Source: Lingula anatina (Eukaryota > Brachiopoda > Lingulata > Lingulida > Lingulidae). From it: 64,000 bases of DNA. The notes under the pieces are model-generated. The model saw nothing but the letters and a program-made list of their open reading frames with translations. It was not told the DNA's origin and ran no database searches. The position numbers and the translations under genes were made by a program. This document shows, one piece after another, positions 25,154 to 38,899 of this stretch; position 1 is the first letter of the stretch; each line of letters begins with the position of its first letter. Location: NCBI RefSeq assembly GCF_001039355.2, contig NW_019774847.1, positions 487,607 through 551,606 on the forward strand. Reading direction: 5' to 3'.

Positions 25154-28100
25154 TCTACATCTCTAAATATCTGTTGTTTGTTGCTGATTTTATAAATTTT
25201 TATTATTGTTTTTGCAATGTTTTGTACTATCAGGGTTTGCAAAAATAAAACCATGATAAAGAGCTTTGAAACAAAATTATATTTTTTTACTTCAAAGTAA
25301 AATAGATCTATACAAATTCTCTACAAGTCACAAATTGTCTCTGATGAACAATTATCACTATAACTGACAATTAGCCATAAAATCACAAATAAAAACTAAT
25401 TATGAGTAACTGTCACATACATCTGGTCTGTTTAAAGATGATATAAATTTCTAGTCAGCCATTTGCCCCCATCTTAAGTCCCATTCAAAGAGGACTACAT
25501 CAGACCGGAAATGGGTCAATATCAAGTCTATAGTCAACTGGAAATTGGTTAATATCAAGTCTTTGGATGAGAAAGAGACCTTTATGTTAATTGAAGAATA
25601 ATGAGAGTGGTCTCTTTGTTTCCCTTACCAGGACCACAGATTGATTTTCACTAGATGTTCACAGATTAATCTCTGACTTATTCTTTATATTTTTTGTGTT
25701 TTCTAACTTTTCGCTCATCTGTCCTCTACTATAGAGTATCTATTTGTAATCTATTTATCTAATGGCATGAATTAACATGTTTTTCAGTCCAAAGTGGTCA
25801 TGTCTGAAAACATTTTGATTATATTCATAGCATTAATGATCTACATCCAGTTCTATCTACGTAGCCCTAATAATGTTAAACAAGTTCATTTGACAATTAC
25901 CAACAAAAAATATCTCTAATAAAAGACAGTTAGTCCAACAAAGAGTTCCATAATCAAAACAGTTGTGAGATAAAAACAGCACTGTAGCTTTATATTCCAT
26001 CTTATTTGAAATGTTATAAAAATCAGAAGCAAAATATGCTAGGCTCTGGTTTTCATCCAGGTATTAACCTAGCCTCTGATAATTATCTGCAACATCTGAG
26101 TTAAAAATAACTGGTCTGTAGTTAGATTAATAAGACATGCAGTCTGATACAAAAATACTAATTATATGATTGTACAATGGTAATTGGTATTAGTCTGGTA
26201 TCATTCTAATGCAAAACTCTCAGTGAAATTGGAACTTTTTAATATCGGCTGTCTTTGGCACAGAGGCTTAAACAGAAATTCAGGTTGTTAATTCAAAATA
26301 TTGATCTTTGAATGATAACCAAAATGTTTCAGGGGGTAAATGGCTTGTCACATAGGTAACATAAATACTGTTATTAACACCTGTGCTTGTAACCCTGCAT
26401 ACATTACACAACAACATAATATAACCAGCATCCAGAAGTAAATTATACCCAGAGAACATATTAAATGAGCATTTAAATTGATGTATATCAATATTTAATA
26501 AGCAATACAATACAATTAAACCTTGTAGCTGATACTTATCAAAATTACAATAATAATGCAGTGTGAAACCATCTACTTTCCGTTTTAATGGCAAATTGTA
26601 ATCTAAATATCAGACCTGCAAACATTTTGCAAGTCATATTTTACCAGCAGGTTAACCTTTATCAGTCTATCCATATCTTATTTGTCAGTAAAATATAAAT
26701 ATGACTAGCAAAATAATTATCACATACTTTTTTGAGACCTTAGAGACATTACTCTTTACTGAGATATATGACTAAAAAAAGACTCCCCACATTATTTTTT
26801 CTTTTGACAAAGATAAATTATGAAATGTACTCATCATTCTCTTTTACTGTCAAATGGGTCAAATTTATTTTTATTTTCTATAAAAAATTACTACAAAGGT
26901 TCAACATTTTGTAACATTAAAAAATAAATTGTTTTATTATTAAAATTCTAAATCCTTTCCTTTGATTGTACAAAAAATTAGGTGTTTAAGTATGTGACCT
27001 CATCAAGTTGTATTATCAAAACTCAAGGCACACCACATCTTTAATCTTTCAAAGAATGAAAATAGTTTTGTTGTTGTAATCAGAATATTTTGGCATAAGT
27101 TTGTTTATAAAGGCAACAGACACGTATAGAAAACACTTAACCTATTATTTTTTCCACCTAAGAGATTCACCTTCCAATACAAATTGCCCAGACAAGAAGG
27201 CCATATAATGGTCCAGACGGTAAACTTTACCCTGAAACTCAATGTTGTAAATTTAGCTATATATGATTTTAATGTGATATCACTTGTGATGAAATTGTCT
27301 AATGCTTTCTGTAAACAATTTTTCTTCAAAGAGATCAAAGTATTTAAATGATAAAGAGCTTGATTTGGTTATGCTATCATATAAATACTAATAACACATA
27401 TATGAAAGTAAAATTTGAGGTTAGACTACATATACCATGGTCTATATTTCAAAAGTAATATAAAATCCAAGGCATACATCAATTACATGTACATAAGCAA
27501 AACAATTTAACACCCTTGATTTTCTGAGAAGTGTTTGAAAATGTAATAAATGTGCAAAAAGTCAGAAATATTAAAAATCATCAATACAGATGCCACAGTA
27601 AAAATAAAAAAAAATTTCTCTAAGACACCAGAACTAAAAGTAAATTAAAGTAATCACAGCATTACAAAAAACATAACAAAGCAACAAGATGTATATTCCT
27701 GTAACAAATCTAGTGCCCATTGGCCAGCATGGTCACAGACAAAAGAATAACTGCTTAAATAAAATACTGTTATTAGTTTATAATAATCATAAAATAAAAC
27801 AATACAATATAGGTATTAATAATTGTCTTTTTTCCTATGAATTGTGTAAACTGACTTAAGTTTGTGCCACAAAAGCTGCAACACTAAGCATATAGTTAGT
27901 GGGTGATAACAGGATTTTTGTTATTTTATGAAGTAGTGTAAAATAGCTTATAGCCAGTACCACAAAAAATAGCATTAATGGGCACAGAAGTGCCCTTTGA
28001 ATTGAGAGAATATTAAGCAATTAATGGTAATGGGCAACATTATCAACTCCATAAAGATCTTCATTTTTCAAGGGAAATTGTACAAAAACATGACAAGCAA

Positions 28101-29671
28101 TATTTCTACATTAAAGCATTTTAAGATACAAACTTTTGGCAACCTTATTTTGTTGCTGTCCAAAAGGACTGGAAAACACAAGCATAATGGTATGCATGAC
28201 TTAGACTTTGTTCTTCCCTCAAATGGTGAGAAAAGCATATGGAGCAAAAAATTTCCTTCAACTGGATATGCTAACAAGGAACATGATTTAACTTAATGCT
28301 GTAACAGTAAAGGTTCACTTCCAGTTAACATAGCAAATAGTGCATAAGCAGAATTTGTGATTACAAGCTCTAGTCATAGAAAGCCAATCTAATCCTTCTG
28401 TTGTCCCACCCACTGAAATTGTAACAGAAGGAATTTGCTTTTGTTTGGCCTTCCCATCGGTAGAATGCAAATCATCTGAGATATCCCAAAGTCCACACAT
28501 TATTCTAAAACCAAGAGAGATTTTGCAAAATTTGGAGGAGAGTGGGGGTTAAATATGATGACAGAATATTGTGTGCAGTGCAGCAACTAATAAAAGTTGG
28601 CAAAATTTATCCACAAAAATTTTCTGGTCGTTTTCTCTGAAGTTCTGTGGCATAACACTCTTTTGCAAAACAGTAAGTATTCACAATGTTTTATATATAA
28701 CATCATTTCAGTATTGCTTTCAAAGAAGACATTCTTGGCACATTATATTTCACCCTTATTGCAAAAAAAATTAACCCTACCTCACGTGGATTTTTCACAT
28801 AATAACTAGTCTCGTATGAGAACATGCAGTGCCAAATGATCTCAGATGATTTTCATTCATTATCATGCGCACTCTATCATAAGTATCTTGTGGGAGTGCT
28901 TACTACTTGACACCAAAGTAAATCGCCTGGAAAAGTGAATTAAAGTACCACACAATATTACACATATGCAAAATACTGATTTTTTTTATATCAAAGTTAT
29001 TTGAAAAGAAAAATCCAATAATTATGCATCATGCCCACACCACCTTCTCAGAAAACTCTAGTATCTCTTTACATTGGTCATGTTTAATCTAGGTCACCAA
29101 ATGTGTCATATTTACATGACTTCAAAATTGGATAAGCTGAGATCTCTATACATGACAATATCTAAGTACAGTATTAAGTCGATATTTGTGAAACATGAAC
29201 ACTACAATTATCAGAAACACATTTTCTTGATATTGTTTATGCATTCTTATCATAAGATCTAAAATTTCAACACACTTGCTCAACTAGGCAATGCCTACTT
29301 TCTTGTAATGCTATATATACCAGTAATAGAAAGGGATCCTAAAAAATAAGTGCTTCTGTCTACAAATTCTACAAATCTCCTTTGTCCACAATTATCATTT
29401 CTTGTTCTGGTACTCTCAAAAATATCAGTTTTGGGTAAATTCCCTCAAAAATTCTCATAATATCAAATAGCTAATAAATTCATAATATCAAAGATAAACC
29501 CCTATTATTTGTATAATGCACTAAAGTCAATTGTAGTTTTTTTAAAAATGGTAATACCAAAGATATATAATTACTATTTATTTAATCTATTTGTAAATCT
29601 AAATAACATATCCAATGTGTATGATACATGTACCTGTTTGTGTGTTGAAGGGGTGGGTGGGGGGGAAGAGG
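24836..29671. other. Convergent intergenic region with RADIL and MMD 3' UTRs
   Basis: RADIL (+) and MMD (-) converge here. AATAAA at 25244-25249 is the likely RADIL poly(A) signal. On the - strand, TTTATT at 29577-29582 (AATAAA in MMD sense) lies about 90 bp past the MMD stop, but more signals lie further on and the long AT-rich tract could be an extended MMD 3' UTR. A T run of about 29 bases occupies 25122-25150. No protein family is recognised in any frame. Confidence 0.5.
25244..25249 (+). promoter_or_regulatory. Candidate RADIL poly(A) signal
   Basis: AATAAA about 410 bp after the RADIL stop codon, in an AT-rich 3' flank. It is the first canonical hexamer I noted on this strand after the stop. 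Confidence 0.4.
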
Positions 29672-29866
29672 TCAGGAAGCTTCCACATTGTGTGGACCAA
29701 GCAGGTATTTACAGACAGCATAGTAATGGAAGGCTGCCCCTACAAATACGAAGCAGTGCCAAATGGCGTGGGCAAATGGAAGGACGCCATCACACTTGAA
29801 GAAGAACACACCAATGATGTAGACCATTCCGCCAAATGCCATCTCAGTCAATCCAGATACATTCTT
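29672..29866 (-). CDS. MMD: MMD terminal exon with the HxxxH motif
   Basis: It encodes 64 residues plus TGA, covering the last two membrane helices. The block GVLPFAHAIWH contains both putative zinc histidines. The tail is short and ends NVEAS. Confidence 0.94.
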   Translation of the reverse strand, partial: KNVSGLTEMAFGGMVYIIGVFFFKCDGVLPFAHAIWHCFVFVGAAFHYYAVCKYLLGPHNVEAS

Positions 29867-31664
29867 CTGTAAAACAAAATGTGCATTAAATAATAAAAGG
29901 TATTGCCATACCAGTTTAATTAGCCTTTTGTCTTACAAGGTACTAAACAGCCTTTAATTTTCACACATTGGTGCATTAGGTAAATTGTCCCATAAGGTAA
30001 AATGGAGTCAGAGTTAATTGGTACCTATTGTGTAGAATAATATATGTCCATTTTCACTGGATGACCATTTGTTTCATTGTACAAATTCAAGATCTCTGCT
30101 TTTTATAAAACTGTTCTATAAGTATATGAATAAATACAAAGAAGTAAAAAAGGGGAAACCTTCCCTTGTCTTTGGAGAAATTGTAAAGAAATGGAAAGGC
30201 TAAGGGGGCAAATCTTTCTTCTCATTAACCTTTAAAATTCTTTTACAGACAAACCAAGTGAGGCAAGGCAGCTTTTTTCTACTATATGACAGTTTTTTTC
30301 CATCTTCACTTACCATGGCTACTACAGATACAGCGGGACAGGCCCCTAACACCACATAGAGTATGGTTTCCAACCATTTGTACCTGGAAAGATCAAAAGC
30401 ATGGATGTCAATTTAAAAGAAATTTATGACTGCAAGTAAAAAAAAAATCCAAATTAGCAAATGCACATGTATAAATGTATAACAACAGAGATTTTGAAAC
30501 CAATTAATGTGCTTGCTATCACATAAAATTATACTGATGAAGATGTATTAATACTGTAGAAGGGATGTGAAAATTTGTGGTCTACTTTTTTTTTTTTTAA
30601 AGTTTTAGCCTTTGATTACAGGTGTTTAGGGATACATGTAACATGAACCTCAAGTTTATGCACTTATCTAAACATTTTCAGGAATGTAAATAGACATTTG
30701 GTCTCTTTTGAGAGAGAGAGAGAGAGAGAGAGATTGCACTCATGCCTGTGTAATGTCACCTACTTACTAGTAGTGTCTATAAACCACTGCAATTATTTAG
30801 CCTATGACCTGTCTTAATCTGCACATATGTACTGAAAAGCTAGGCTCATGTTTGCGATTGCAATTTACACAGCCATACTATACCTTTCACAAAGCCTTTT
30901 TAAAATAATTAATGCTTCTGATATTTATATAAATCATATTGGTGCTGAATACTGTTCAAAAATTAAAACAGAAAATGTGGAATTTGATTTATTAGATTCT
31001 GCTTTAATTTATTAGGGGGCTCCAGTGTATACAGATCTATACAAGGTGAGTGGAATTTTAGTTATATTTAAAGCTCTGTTGGTTTAGTTATATACTGTCA
31101 AAAATTATACTTTGTCAAAAGATCTTATAAAACCCTGTGTAAGGTCATTAATCTTCACTCAAGGGGTAATTTCATTCAGTTTCTCTTCCTTTCTTGCAAT
31201 GATTAAAATGGATGCACAATCAATCACCTGACAGACCTCAGAAATTTATTGCCATGCTGTGGATATATACTCAACATGCATTTGTCAACAAATGTAAACA
31301 GCATTTTTGGAAATGTGGTCCACTGTACACATTGATTAACAAACCACAATCAACATGGTGCATATCTTAAGTCAGTGAACTGGTGATTTAAACTTTCCCA
31401 TGCATGCTTATAGCCCCTAGAGTGCATTATTCTAGTGATTACCCACTGCTTTCAGCATACAAGGCTGCAAGCAGAATATTGACAATTAGTGCAAAATTGC
31501 TGTAAATCACTGCATAATGACCTGTCTAGAGACAACAATTTGCCAAACAGGTTTAATGAAACTTGCCCAAAAAATCAATAGTTTTCACATTTATCTTTGA
31601 TTCTTTTGTTTATTGTTCTGACTGTCAGATGGCTTTGACAGGTAAATGTGTATTTGTCTGTATA

Positions 31665-31733
<69 letters not shown>

Positions 31734-34460
31734 TGTCTAACTTCTCGTGGAAGGTGTACTGATAGACAATCCCCAGAACAGCTGCTAGCCAAACCAGCCA
31801 AAGTGTCTGCATGCCCCAGGTCTGCATGTCCTTCAGGGTCAGCCTGAATAAAACAGAAATAGAGCATAAATAGCAGTTGAATTTTTTTATTGAAGCACAC
31901 CCTGGGTTCAATTACTAGTACACAATGAAAATTTATGTTGTGTATTGGTTGACTGGAGGGGGGGATCTAGGGGGAGGGGCCCAAAAGTTACATGTTCCCA
32001 ATTAGACTCCTCAATTTCTTTTTGTGAAGCCATGCCAATCCAATCCCAATTTAGACATATGAAATCAGCACCCAGTGCTAGAGAATAACATTTACTTGTT
32101 TAAGAAATGAGAAATGTGTTTTAAAATATTGCCAACTTAACTCCATTTTAACTTAGCTTTTTGGTTTAAACAAAATTGATATGAGCCTTGAATCTTTTTC
32201 CTGTTCAGACAAACCCACAAAGTAAAACCCTAGAGTCTTGGCTCCCCAAGGAGCAGTCAGACAAGCAGGACAACAACAGTATTTGACCAAGAACCATACT
32301 TGATGCACCCAGATTAATATCACAATACGGTATGTGGTAGGCACTGGTAGCATACCAGTAGATGTTCCTAAAAGCAATATTGCATTCTAATTTATCATGA
32401 CCTTTATTGGCCACTTGAAAATCAAAGAGGAAATTGCACATTAGAGTAGCTAGGGGGCCTTGAGTTAGGGGGGTACACACGCATACACACACACATGAAC
32501 ACAGACGAAAAACATTAAGCTAAGGAAAAGACAATCTTATGTACTGTCTTAGTTGTCTATCATACTAGTATGTACCTCTTTATCAAACAACAATAATAAC
32601 ATTGGCAGTAAAACAGTCTGCTCTTTAAAAGATGTCAGCATTTCTAAAGTTGGCGGGATTAATATTTTCCAAATGTTCCAGGAATTTCTATATCCACCCA
32701 CCTGTTCTTTAAACATCCTTTCAAGCCTTTTAATTACATGCACCAAAATATAAAGAAACATTATGTCTAGGAGAAATTGTAATATTATCTACGTGTTATT
32801 TTATATTCTGCACTGTTGAAATTATGATGAAATAATCAATAATTGTCAATGTCAAATGGGGATAAGAAATGAATATTTCTTCGTCTAAGATTCCTCTGCT
32901 GTCTTTTGTTTTGTACCCTAAGAACCTTTATGTAGAGAATAATATCACGATAACATTTTTCTTAAAACTTATATGATATCATGCACAGTAATTATATAAG
33001 CATTTTTAAACAAATCTTTCATCATATTATTAGGAAGTTACTCAATACTATAAGCCCAAATGCATGGTTGCATTAAGACAACCCGCTGTCATAATATCAA
33101 CAGAGTGCATATGACCCTAATATTTCCAATAAAATATTAAAAGTATCTCTAACTGAAATGCCCCTGGAGGTAGGCTTCCTGTGATAAATTGTGACAGCTT
33201 ACTTGAATATTGTATCAAGTTAATGGAAATATACCCAGTGACAGTGGCCTGAGAGCAAGCAACCAGCAGATGATGGCTGCCTTCAAATGCCTGCTTCCAG
33301 TGGTTTTGGGGTTAAACTGACATCCTGTTGTGAACCACATGGGTTTAAATAATTAACTGTGGCTAACAAAAAATTTTAAAAATCTAATACATGTACAATA
33401 GAAATTGCTAAAAAATGTATGCACAAGTACATATCATCTATTTATCTTTCTATTTATATATCTATCAAGAATATTCAACCAAAATTTTCTAAGTTTGTCA
33501 GGAAAATGCACTTAGAAGTCAAGAGATTATATTTGTTTTTGATACCTGTATACTTTTAAAAGTTTAATCCTGTAAAAAAATGTAGAAATGTCACTTAACA
33601 TGAATTTATAAATAAATCATATAAAAGTATAAATGGACTGACAAAGGGCTTTATCTAGACTGATTACAAATATTTTAGTTGAACATGCTTGGAAATACAT
33701 AACATGCTTACTATATTCAAACTGGCAACTCCCCAGGGAAATGTGATTGTACTTACCATGGAGTGTACGAAGCGGCAATGAAGATGTATATGACAGCTCG
33801 GTCGCCTATATGGAAGACATTCTTCCATGACCTGAAAATTGAATACAACATAAGCTAAGCACTCAGTCTGGCAAATATACAGACAACAAACAGCAAAAAA
33901 AAAAAAAAANNNNNNNNNNNNNNNNNNNNNNNNNNNNNNNNNNNNNNNNNNNNNNNNNNNNNNNNNNNNNNNNNNNNNNNNNNNNNNNNNNNNNNNNNNN
34001 NNNNNNNNNNNNNNNNNNNNNNNNNNNNNNNNNNNNNNNNNNNNNNNNNNNNNNNNNNNNNNNNNNNNNNNNNNNNNNNNNNNNNNNNNNNNNNNNNNNN
34101 NNNNNNNNNNNNNNNNNNNNNNNNNNNNNNNNNNNNNNNNNNNNNNNNNNNNNNNNNNNNNNNNNNNNNNNNNNNNNNNNNNNNNNNNNNNNNNNNNNNN
34201 NNNNNNNNNNNNNNNNNNNNNNNNNNNNNNNNNNNNNNNNNNNNNNNNNNNNNNNNNNNNNNNNNNNNNNNNNNNNNNNNNNNNNNNNNNNNNNNNNNNN
34301 NNNNNNNNNNNNNNNNNNNNNNNNNNNNNNNNNNNNNNNNNNNNNNNNNNNNNNNNNNNNNNNNNNNNNNNNNNNNNNNNNNNNNNNNNNNNNNNNNNNN
34401 NNNNNNNNNNNNNNNNNNNNNNNNNNNNNNNNNNNNNNNNNNNNNNNNNNNNNNNNNNNN

Positions 34461-34491
<31 letters not shown>

Positions 34492-37400
34492 CACCGCAAC
34501 AATATTTATAAAAAAGTAATAATTTGAAAAAAATCAATCAAGCTGATAAAAAAAAAATGAATAACTTTTGTAAAATAAATAGGATCCTAGACCCTACCTT
34601 TTAAAAATACAAAGCCACTCACAAGAAATAAATCAATAATGTGGTTTGGTACTTATTGGGCGAATTACATGACAAATGCAAAACTAAAAAAAATAAATAA
34701 AATAAAAACAATCTGATCATGCTGATTTTTGAAAGGAACCTGCCTTATTAACATAAAGGCCACTCAGCAAATAGAAGTAAAACAACATAACTGTTTGCCA
34801 CTTATAGGGACAAATGTCCCTTCAAGATGAAATTGCCTCTGATTTGGCTGGTAGTGACTTATCTTTTATATCTTTGGGGATTTACCTAAATCAAATATTA
34901 ATCGCTACTTGTACAAATATGTACATGAACTCAAATTTAGCTGCTTCAAAACACATGCACAGGATTGAGAATACTGCATGGAAGCAATTTAAATAACAGA
35001 AGCATCTTATCACTCGATTTCTTAAATTATCCTAGACAACCTATATCCATATAAGTCACAGCCTCTCCTTATCCACTCAATCATGATCAATACTAATACA
35101 TCTGCACTGATTTTATCTTCCTTCAGTTAAACTCAATTCTAGGACAGAGAACTTCTTGCACATTTATTCTCTTTCATTATTGTACCAGCATTTCTGACAA
35201 ATTTGATTACCATGTTGCATGTAAAATTCAATGAAAATTGCTTTTATGCTGACAAAATTAGGGTGGATTTTGCAATGTTCATTAGTTCAGTCATTTTCAG
35301 TAACAAAGTTACCAAACATTTTGAAACTGAAATGGGAGGTAGGTCTGAAAATAATATCAAATATCACCACAACTTTAGGGCACGGATCTGAAGGGTGGTT
35401 GTAGGTGGTTGGGGGAACTAAAATGTTTAAATTGAAATGTAAGACTATCAGATGTCTTTTCAATTGTTTAATTTGGAAATACACTGATGTCAAGGCTATT
35501 TATGCAGACAAAATGTGCTTCTAGTAACATTGTGACATTTTGAATAAAACATGAAAACAAAATGGCTTGACATAATTTATCCAAGAAAAACAAGAGATGC
35601 CATATAAGGATGGTTAAACCCTGAAAAGACAGGATGTTTATCGTGTTTTAGCTGTGCATCAACCAAACTGATACTTACATGCATTTCCCAGTGTAGGATA
35701 TGGTATGAAATGTGGTTGAAGTGATAAATAAGGCCATTAATGCCATACCATATATAACAGAAGTAAGGTATTGGAGGGGTGTGTGGGCCAGGTTCACCAT
35801 CCATACCCCAGCTGCAAAACTAGGCAAGATCCATATCTGAAAAAATTCAAACTCTGATAAAACACCTCATTTGTCAAAACAGTTTTATTTCACCTTCTGA
35901 ATTGAACCATGCCTGTTAAGGTCTAAAACTAAAACAGCCTTGAGTTTAAAATGTATATTCAGACAAGAAAAAAGTTCACTACAGAATAATGAAAGGTTTG
36001 AGATGCGATGGTGTACGTGACTATAGACCAAGGACCCAAATCATCAACAGTGATTTGCTTCAACTTCATTTTCATGGAAAATTTCTCATTCAACCCCTGA
36101 GTGCTTTCTTCCAGTAGACTTAATCTGATCGTCTAAATGTCTTCTATCTGATTGTAATCGAGTGAACATTTGCACAACATGAATCCTTTCTATCCTTAAC
36201 TCAAATGACTTATTTGGTCAGAGGAAGAAATTACAGTTGTTGATTGAGTCGTACTGTGCCGTGACTGGCTTGAATGCAATTAGCACTGCTGACACTTTCT
36301 GGAACTTACCCCATGGGTAACCATGTTGGCAATGTGTTCAACATCAGTTGGCACATAGGCACTGCCTGGCCTGGCACGGCAGTTCATCAGTCTGGAAAAC
36401 AAATAAAGCAAATTAAACCTAGAATGAGGGAAGAAACTATCAGGATATATTGGAATGTAAATGGCCAACTCCTAAGAGAGGAATAGCTGAAAGTGACATG
36501 TGGAGATACATAAAAGTTCACATGCAATTTGAGTTTGTGTAAGAGTTTGGGGGGGGGGGTGCATTATTATATTGTTGTCTCTATGCAGATGTGACATACT
36601 GGAGTCAGAGACCATTTTTAAAACTGGACTAAACCAGTAAAAGGTAGCAAGATCTATGAAAAGACGGACCCAGGAGACAAAGAACATTCTTTTTATATCC
36701 TGCCCCCTCCCTCCACTCACTTTGGTATAATTAAGTAACATAATTGAGAATGGAGGGAGGGGTTAGTAACTTCACCGATTTTCATTTTGACATACAAGGC
36801 ATTACAAAAAAGACACAAAATAAAAGTTACAGCTAATATGATTGCAGAATAATAATAATAATAATTATAATAATTATTAATTATTATTATTATTATTATT
36901 ATTATTATTTCAATTTTATTCAATTTATTTCTGTACTGGTACATAGATTGTCATGACCTTGTACAATATGATATCGATACTAATGACGATACAATACAGT
37001 TAGTGCATTACCATTTCTCTAGTTGGTATTATGTTGCCTAACCATTTTTATTATTATTATTATAAGCACAAAATTAGATGAAGCAAAATATGTGAGGTGC
37101 TTGAGAAAAACTGAAATAACATAAACATAATTAATAGAGTATGAAATCTTCTGGTACTAAATAACCCTCCTGCTGCCTCCTCCAACCCCCCCCCCCCCCC
37201 TTCTTCAATGTACACCTGTGCATTTTGGTTGTGTGTGATCCAATCCCAGTGTTCCCCAATTAACAGTTTAGCTAGTCAAATTCTTTATAGGTCCAAACTC
37301 CTTTCTCGTGTCAGTAGTTCCTCTAGTTAGCTTTCCCAACCGGGGACACTGCCAGAACGCGTGGACGTTTAATATTCCGTCACTGTCGTTGTCAAAATAC

Positions 37401-38034
37401 TGAAACTAGCGTACGTTGTCTTACTGTCACACTTACCGAGAATTACTCCGCCTTATCCCGTTAGCCGTTCCTCTCATCGCACTTGCGGATGTAAAAGGGC
37501 GCTCTGGGGAGGTGAATACCCTGGATCTCACACCCCCATCAACTACAGCCCCTACCAACCCGACCAACCCTGACCGATTGACTCAACAATATATCGGTGT
37601 TCATAGACGGAACAGAAACCTCGTTATTACCGGTCACGTGACCGTGCGGTTCTGCTTTTAGTGATAGGCCTATCTGTATTGCTAGCAAGCTGAACTATTA
37701 TCGTAATTAAGTAGACCTAGAGATTCCAAATAAGCAAATTCTATTTGCACCACTTTTGTGTAGACTGTGTTGATATTGATGTGAATTTAAACGGGAGCGT
37801 GTCTCCTAAGCTTGATAGTAACAAGGTGTTGATATTTCTCAAGTGAAAATTTAGCGCCAACTTTTTAAAAAAGGTTGTCATTGAAGCTATTGTGTAACAC
37901 ATTTACAGGACCTGCTTATTCGCCAGGATAAGGTTACGTTGCGCTTTTGTTATGTCAACTTAAAACAAGGTTTGCTATTGATCAACATTAGGCCTATATC
38001 ACTTGAATATGTTATCTTTCTAACTCTAAATATA

Positions 38035-38094
<60 letters not shown>

Positions 38095-38868
38095 GTATCA
38101 CACTTGGAGGCCCTTATTAATTAATGTCACCTCGGTGTCGAGGATATTTGGTGACGTAATACGCCCTACAAAGTGCATGTGATGTTATTATAATGTCAAT
38201 CGATCGGTTCTTTTTCGGTCCAGCGATTAAAATTTGGAAAAGAGACATTAGCGAAAGACCTCGGTGGATTAGTAGTAGGCTGCTCTACTTACAAGTATAT
38301 GTACATTGCCATTACGTACGTGGATAGCTCTTAGTCAGCATATGCAGTGGTATATGGTTTTAGAGTCGGTTTACGTGACATGTTCAGTTTTCGATGTTCA
38401 AATATTAATATCAAATCCGACATATCGTTTGGATCGATTCCCTGATAATGCAACATTAAGTCCATAAAGACATTAAGATTCTCGTTTATCGATCGACATT
38501 GTAATAATATCAGCTTCGGCACATTACTAGTGCTTCGTTGGCATTTTATTTCATGAACTGCATGGACTGGAGTGTGGACCCTAAATAACGGGACAGAAAT
38601 TCAAGAATAAAAAAGCAACATACCCGTTTAACAAATCCATTGACTGTAAAATCCGTTCATTCAAACATAAAATATCGTTTTGTACTATACACCAAAAGAG
38701 AACATTACATATCATTAGGGATAATCTGAGACAGAACTTTTAGCTCCCTACTCGGTTATAAAGATGTAAGGTTTTCCGTGATGCTTCTTTGAATGCTATT
38801 CCTAATTCGGCTTGCTTTATCTTTGAAATTATACGCCCCTACTATTGTCTTCGTGGCGTTTTATTTAC

Positions 38869-38899
<31 letters not shown>

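Noticed and set aside
31563-31911. Open frames through the GT/GA microsatellite
   Set aside because: Low-complexity repeat translation; the real coding content is the MMD exon on the - strand.
33664-34537. Long open frames across the N gap
   Set aside because: They consist of undetermined bases flanked by A/T homopolymers.
33832-35678. A missing MMD exon hidden in the assembly gap
   Set aside because: The flanking exons join in phase (AT|G) and align with human MMD without a missing block.
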